DNA from: Methylotenera sp.
GTDB taxonomy: Bacteria > Pseudomonadota > Gammaproteobacteria > Burkholderiales > Methylophilaceae
Assembly (NCBI GenBank): GCA_030693535.1
Contig: JAUYAL010000051.1
Coordinates: forward strand, 1 to 64,000
Direction of reading: 5' to 3'
Length of the DNA stretch: 64,000 nucleotides
Part shown: positions 61,214 to 64,000 of the stretch, piece after piece
Numbering within the stretch: the first letter of the stretch is position 1
How the letters are laid out: the number at the start of each line of letters is the position of its first letter
Made by a program: the position numbers and the translations under genes
The notes under the pieces: generated by a model
Seen by the model: the letters and a program-made list of their open reading frames with translations, nothing else
Told to the model about the DNA's origin: nothing
Databases searched by the model: none

Positions 61214-62721
61214 AGGCAGTGAGGTCGAATACTTAATTCTGCTGCAGACGCAATTGCTGGTTTACTATTTGCATACGCTTCATTCTTGGCTTGTTTGGCA
61301 GTTGTATCGGTTTCAGCAAGTGATTCAATAGCTTCTAGATAATCCAAATCTGCAACCATTCTTGTCGATCCAAATAGATCCTTCACCGCTTGGCGAGCTT
61401 TATTAAAAGCCGTTTTACCAATTGCAGTTGAATCACTATCACACCTGCCTTGTTCGTCTTCTGAGATTAGTACAGACCTACTAACTGCACATCTAACCCG
61501 AGAGCCTTTGATCCCAAGTCGTGATATCGAAATCGGACCGAAATCAAGTCCAATTTGCAAGCCTAAGTTTTCGACATCAATGCCAGCCTTTGCCAATTCT
61601 TTTAAAGCTAAATTAAAGCTGCTGCGAAAACCACCACTGCATAAAACAGCTTCAGTTATTGTATTTTCGGTCTCAGTAGTTTGTGCAGTACCTAAGCACA
61701 AGACACCATGTAGGCAATCTCCAATAAATCGTATCTTTCTGCCTTCAAAGTCAGAAGTTAAAACATTATCTAACTCACTACGTATCACGTGAAAAATCTT
61801 GACTACATCTTGAGTATCATCATCAATATGGTTCTGAATAAAGTTAGTGAAACCATCAATATCAGCATAAATTGATATCATGTCCTGACGCCTAGAATTA
61901 CCAGGAGTCAAAAGTGAAATATCCAAAGTGGCCATTGGTGGTGTATGACCTGTAAACTCGAATAAGCCAATTGGATTGTCATCAAGATCTTTTTTCCAAT
62001 CTTTGATAATCTGGTCTTTCGTGACACTTAATTTAGAATCAACTTCACACGATTCGATTTCACTGGTAGTCAGTCGTGTAATTTTAGGATTATCAACACT
62101 GTCAATACCTATTGCTTCACGTGCTTTATTGGTTAAATAAATGCCAGGATTAGAATGACCAGATGCTAATTTTGCTGCTTCGTTAGCTGGTGGACCTAGA
62201 AATAACGGTTCTCTGCCTTTTCTTCTACCGTTATTAACTACAAGTGATTTGCCGCTATCAATGCCAACACATACTTTTGCATTAGGAATGTCATCCGTTT
62301 CATCGCCAGTTTCTTTCAAGACACTGATGATTAACTGGCCTATAGCAACAGCTTTTTTGATTCTGTCTTCTTCAGAATCATAAGGCTTAAAAATGACTGC
62401 ATGTAATCGCTGATTGTGAAAATCCACTTTTAAGGCATCACATGCATCTAGGATGCGATGAGCTGCACGATAGTGCAGATTCAAAAATCTAAGTGCGCGT
62501 TTGTGAGAAGTTGTACCTTCAGACTCTGTTGAGCCGAGGATATCATCCAAATTGGCTATATCAATGTAAAGATGTACAGAATCACTTCGATAGGCTGTGT
62601 TTGTCGGAATATTTTCTAAAGACATTCCTCGCTGGTACTCTTTGATTTCAACATTCTCAACTTCATTCAGCAACTTTTGGATGCGTTCAGAGGCTCTTTT
62701 TTCAGACCAGGTATGTGCCAT
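61210..62721 (-). CDS. tandem-domain class III nucleotide cyclase
   Basis: The 503-residue protein contains two cyclase-type domains. The second is complete in appearance: IYADIDGFTNF (D287, D289) and RKIRFIGDCLHGVL (D335) provide the metal ligands, followed by LQIGLDFGPISISRLG. The first (about residues 45-210) has LYIDIANLDDILG and KVCVGIDSGKSLVVN---LGPPANEAAKLA but lacks the second metal aspartate, so it is probably a regulatory or substrate-binding half. Standard Pycsar cyclases have one domain and act as homodimers; this one may form its active site within one chain. Product (cAMP, cGMP, cCMP or cUMP) unknown. Coupled to the E2 gene. Confidence 0.7.
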   Translation of the reverse strand: MAHTWSEKRASERIQKLLNEVENVEIKEYQRGMSLENIPTNTAYRSDSVHLYIDIANLDDILGSTESEGTTSHKRALRFLNLHYRAAHRILDACDALKVDFHNQRLHAVIFKPYDSEEDRIKKAVAIGQLIISVLKETGDETDDIPNAKVCVGIDSGKSLVVNNGRRKGREPLFLGPPANEAAKLASGHSNPGIYLTNKAREAIGIDSVDNPKITRLTTSEIESCEVDSKLSVTKDQIIKDWKKDLDDNPIGLFEFTGHTPPMATLDISLLTPGNSRRQDMISIYADIDGFTNFIQNHIDDDTQDVVKIFHVIRSELDNVLTSDFEGRKIRFIGDCLHGVLCLGTAQTTETENTITEAVLCSGGFRSSFNLALKELAKAGIDVENLGLQIGLDFGPISISRLGIKGSRVRCAVSRSVLISEDEQGRCDSDSTAIGKTAFNKARQAVKDLFGSTRMVADLDYLEAIESLAETDTTAKQAKNEAYANSKPAIASAAELSIRPHCL

Positions 62722-62752
62722 AATTAAAAACCTTTATAATCAAAAATGTTGA

Positions 62753-62779
62753 TTAGCACTCTACTCGCTAGAGTGCTAA
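62753..62779. promoter_or_regulatory. CIRCE element (HrcA operator)
   Basis: TTAGCACTC (62753-62761), nine bases and GAGTGCTAA (62771-62779) match the CIRCE consensus perfectly; the dyad even extends two bases inward. CIRCE is bound by HrcA, the repressor of groESL/dnaK-type heat-shock genes. It lies 31 bases upstream of the leftward cyclase start and 91 bases upstream of the rightward PycTIR start. A second perfect palindrome TGCAGTACTGCA follows at 62804-62815. Control of one or both divergent operons by HrcA is inferred. Confidence 0.85.
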
Positions 62780-62870
62780 AAATCAATATTTGGAATTGAA
62801 ATCTGCAGTACTGCAAATTAGCTAGGAATTTTTAACTAATAACAAAATAGATAAAACAAAGGGGTAACTA

Positions 62871-63779
62871 ATGAAAGAGCGATTTGAAGAGAAAAACGGT
62901 AAGCGTATATTAATTGAAACGCTGAAACGTCAAAAAACCGTGAACGGTGACGAAGCGTTAGCATTGCTCATCTCTGAATCAATCGAAATAATAGAAGTTC
63001 CTGAGGGTACGGTACTTACTACACAAGGGGAGTCTAGCAATGATGTATATTTCATATTAATGGGAGCATTCCAAATTATTGTCAATGGCAAACATTTATA
63101 TAATAGGTTTGCTGATGATTTAATTGGAGAAATGACCGCAATACAACCTACCCAATTGAGATCAGCTACAGTAATATCTAATGAAATATCAGTTGTAGCA
63201 AAAATGACTGAAGAAAATTTCAGCGACATCGGCTCCAAATATCCAATATTTTACAAATCTATCGCTCAGATTTTGGCTAAAAGGTTGTTGCAACGTAATA
63301 GCTTGATTCCAAAGAAAAATCAAAAACCAAGAGTTTTTATCATATGCTCTGTCGAAGCATTGCCGGTGGGCAGATTAGTTCAAGAGCTTTTAGAATATGA
63401 TGGAGTCATAGTAACTTTATGGAGTGAAGGAGTATTTAGAGTTACTAACTACACGTTACATTCTTTGGAAGAAAAAGTGGAAGAATCTGACTTTGCAATT
63501 GCTATAGCTAATGGTGATGATATTGTAAATTCCAGAGATATTATATGGCCAGCAGTCAGAGATAATGTTATTTTTGAGCTCGGCTTGTTCATGGGTAGAC
63601 TTGGTAGAGAGCGCGCGATTTTAATGGAACCTAAAGATGAAAAGGTAAAATTACCAAGTGATCTCTGTGGCATTACAACGATTGGTTACAGGTATGTTCC
63701 AGGTAAAGATGAAGAATCAATAATGGGTGCAACCGTAAATAAAATTCGCAAACATATCAAAGAGCATGGGCTCAGATAA
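62871..63779 (+). CDS. pycTIR: Pycsar effector: cNMP-binding plus TIR-like domain (PycTIR)
   Basis: Residues 25-140 are a cyclic-nucleotide-binding domain with the phosphate-binding cassette GEMTAIQPTQLRSATVI (86-102). Residues 154-275 form a predicted-nucleotide-binding TIR-like domain (PRVFIICSVEALPVG, DFAIAIANGDD, RDNVIFELGLFMGRLGRERA with E236 as candidate catalytic residue). In Pycsar systems PycTIR is triggered by cCMP or cUMP and depletes NAD, stopping growth of infected cells. The start ATG 62871 has AAAGGGG. The stop is 2 bases before the GTG of the cyclase gene. Confidence 0.85.
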   Translation: MKERFEEKNGKRILIETLKRQKTVNGDEALALLISESIEIIEVPEGTVLTTQGESSNDVYFILMGAFQIIVNGKHLYNRFADDLIGEMTAIQPTQLRSATVISNEISVVAKMTEENFSDIGSKYPIFYKSIAQILAKRLLQRNSLIPKKNQKPRVFIICSVEALPVGRLVQELLEYDGVIVTLWSEGVFRVTNYTLHSLEEKVEESDFAIAIANGDDIVNSRDIIWPAVRDNVIFELGLFMGRLGRERAILMEPKDEKVKLPSDLCGITTIGYRYVPGKDEESIMGATVNKIRKHIKEHGLR

Positions 63780-63781
63780 AC

Positions 63782-64000
63782 GTGGCTTTAAAATCCGATC
63801 TTGAATCCGACATTGGAAATGTGTTTTCTCAGTCTTGGGAAGAAACCGTTGGACGAGTAGTACCTGTTCCCAACGATGTTGGTTTAAATAACAAGGTTGT
63901 TTATTTAGAGAATGCAGTCGTCCTTTATGCTGATTTAGATGGTTCTACAAAAATGGTAGCTGAAAACAAATGGGAATTTAGTGCTGAAATTTATAAATCA
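63782..64000 (+). CDS. pycC: pyrimidine nucleotide cyclase (PycC), partial at window end
   Basis: From GTG 63782 the frame reads VALKSDLESDIGNVFSQSW and VYLENAVVLYADLDGSTKMV before the window ends. The N-terminal LKSDLE--I-- and the metal motif LYADLDGST are typical of Pycsar cytidylate/uridylate cyclases. Only 73 codons are present, so the second metal motif and the nucleobase-specificity residues are not visible and the product (cCMP or cUMP) cannot be told. It follows PycTIR by 2 bases in the usual two-gene arrangement. Confidence 0.8.
   Translation, partial: MALKSDLESDIGNVFSQSWEETVGRVVPVPNDVGLNNKVVYLENAVVLYADLDGSTKMVAENKWEFSAEIYKS

Overview
The window spans the chromosomal replication origin of a Gram-negative bacterium that is most probably a betaproteobacterium of the Methylophilaceae (Methylotenera-like). 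The case rests on an AT-rich genome, the block dnaA-dnaN-gyrB (no recF between dnaN and gyrB) diverging from rpmH-rnpA-yidD-yidC-mnmE, then mnmG-rsmG-parA-parB-atpIBEFHAGDC-glmU-glmS, and three perfect TGTTTCACGTGAAACA parS sites. The taxon is inferred from gene order and protein character; no search was run.

Layout. (1) 1-10.9 kb is accessory DNA: a YegP-like protein cut by the window edge, a DEDDh exonuclease, a SEL1-like protein, an ADP-ribosylglycohydrolase, three small genes including a tandem ribbon-helix-helix protein with a likely operator, an IS630-type transposase, and a three-gene cassette (YcjF/DUF697 membrane protein, membrane-anchored coiled-coil protein, exported protein with a PD-(D/E)XK-like motif and a glycine-rich C-terminus). 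(2) 10.8-18 kb is a compact Tn7-like transposition module (tnsA, tnsB, tnsC/tniB, tniQ) read leftward, followed in the same operon by a DUF2384-type protein and an unrecognised 216-residue protein. (3) 18.6-24.8 kb is a type I restriction-modification system (DUF3800 protein, hsdM, hsdS, hsdR). (4) 24.9-51.2 kb is the core origin region: gyrB, dnaN, oriC with several DnaA boxes, dnaA, ribosome/membrane/tRNA-modification genes, chromosome partition genes, ATP synthase and amino-sugar synthesis. (5) 51.2-64 kb, directly behind glmS (the classical Tn7 attachment gene), is a second accessory island.

The second island holds the most unusual material. It carries two copies, in opposite orientation, of an undescribed two-gene unit: a Lon-like AAA+ ATPase without protease domain plus a small zinc-ribbon protein that starts at a GTG inside the ATPase stop region. 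Each unit is preceded by a tiny ORF ending in or containing LYLKRIGSTGR. Between the two intact copies nearly all substitutions in the conserved stretch are synonymous, so the peptide itself appears to be selected. Each tiny ORF starts within a few bases of the predicted transcription start, and each ATPase has a hairpin directly before its Shine-Dalgarno sequence. Remnants of further copies lie at 54.2 kb and 60.27 kb.

At the right edge is a defence locus: a cNMP-binding/TIR-like effector (PycTIR type) plus the start of a pyrimidine cyclase (PycC), divergent from an operon of a tandem-domain class III cyclase and an E2-like ubiquitin-conjugating protein. The divergent promoter contains a perfect CIRCE element (TTAGCACTC-N9-GAGTGCTAA), the operator of the heat-shock repressor HrcA, which suggests that defence here is tied to the heat-shock response. 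A separate TIR-domain protein with a small partner gene lies at 56-57 kb.
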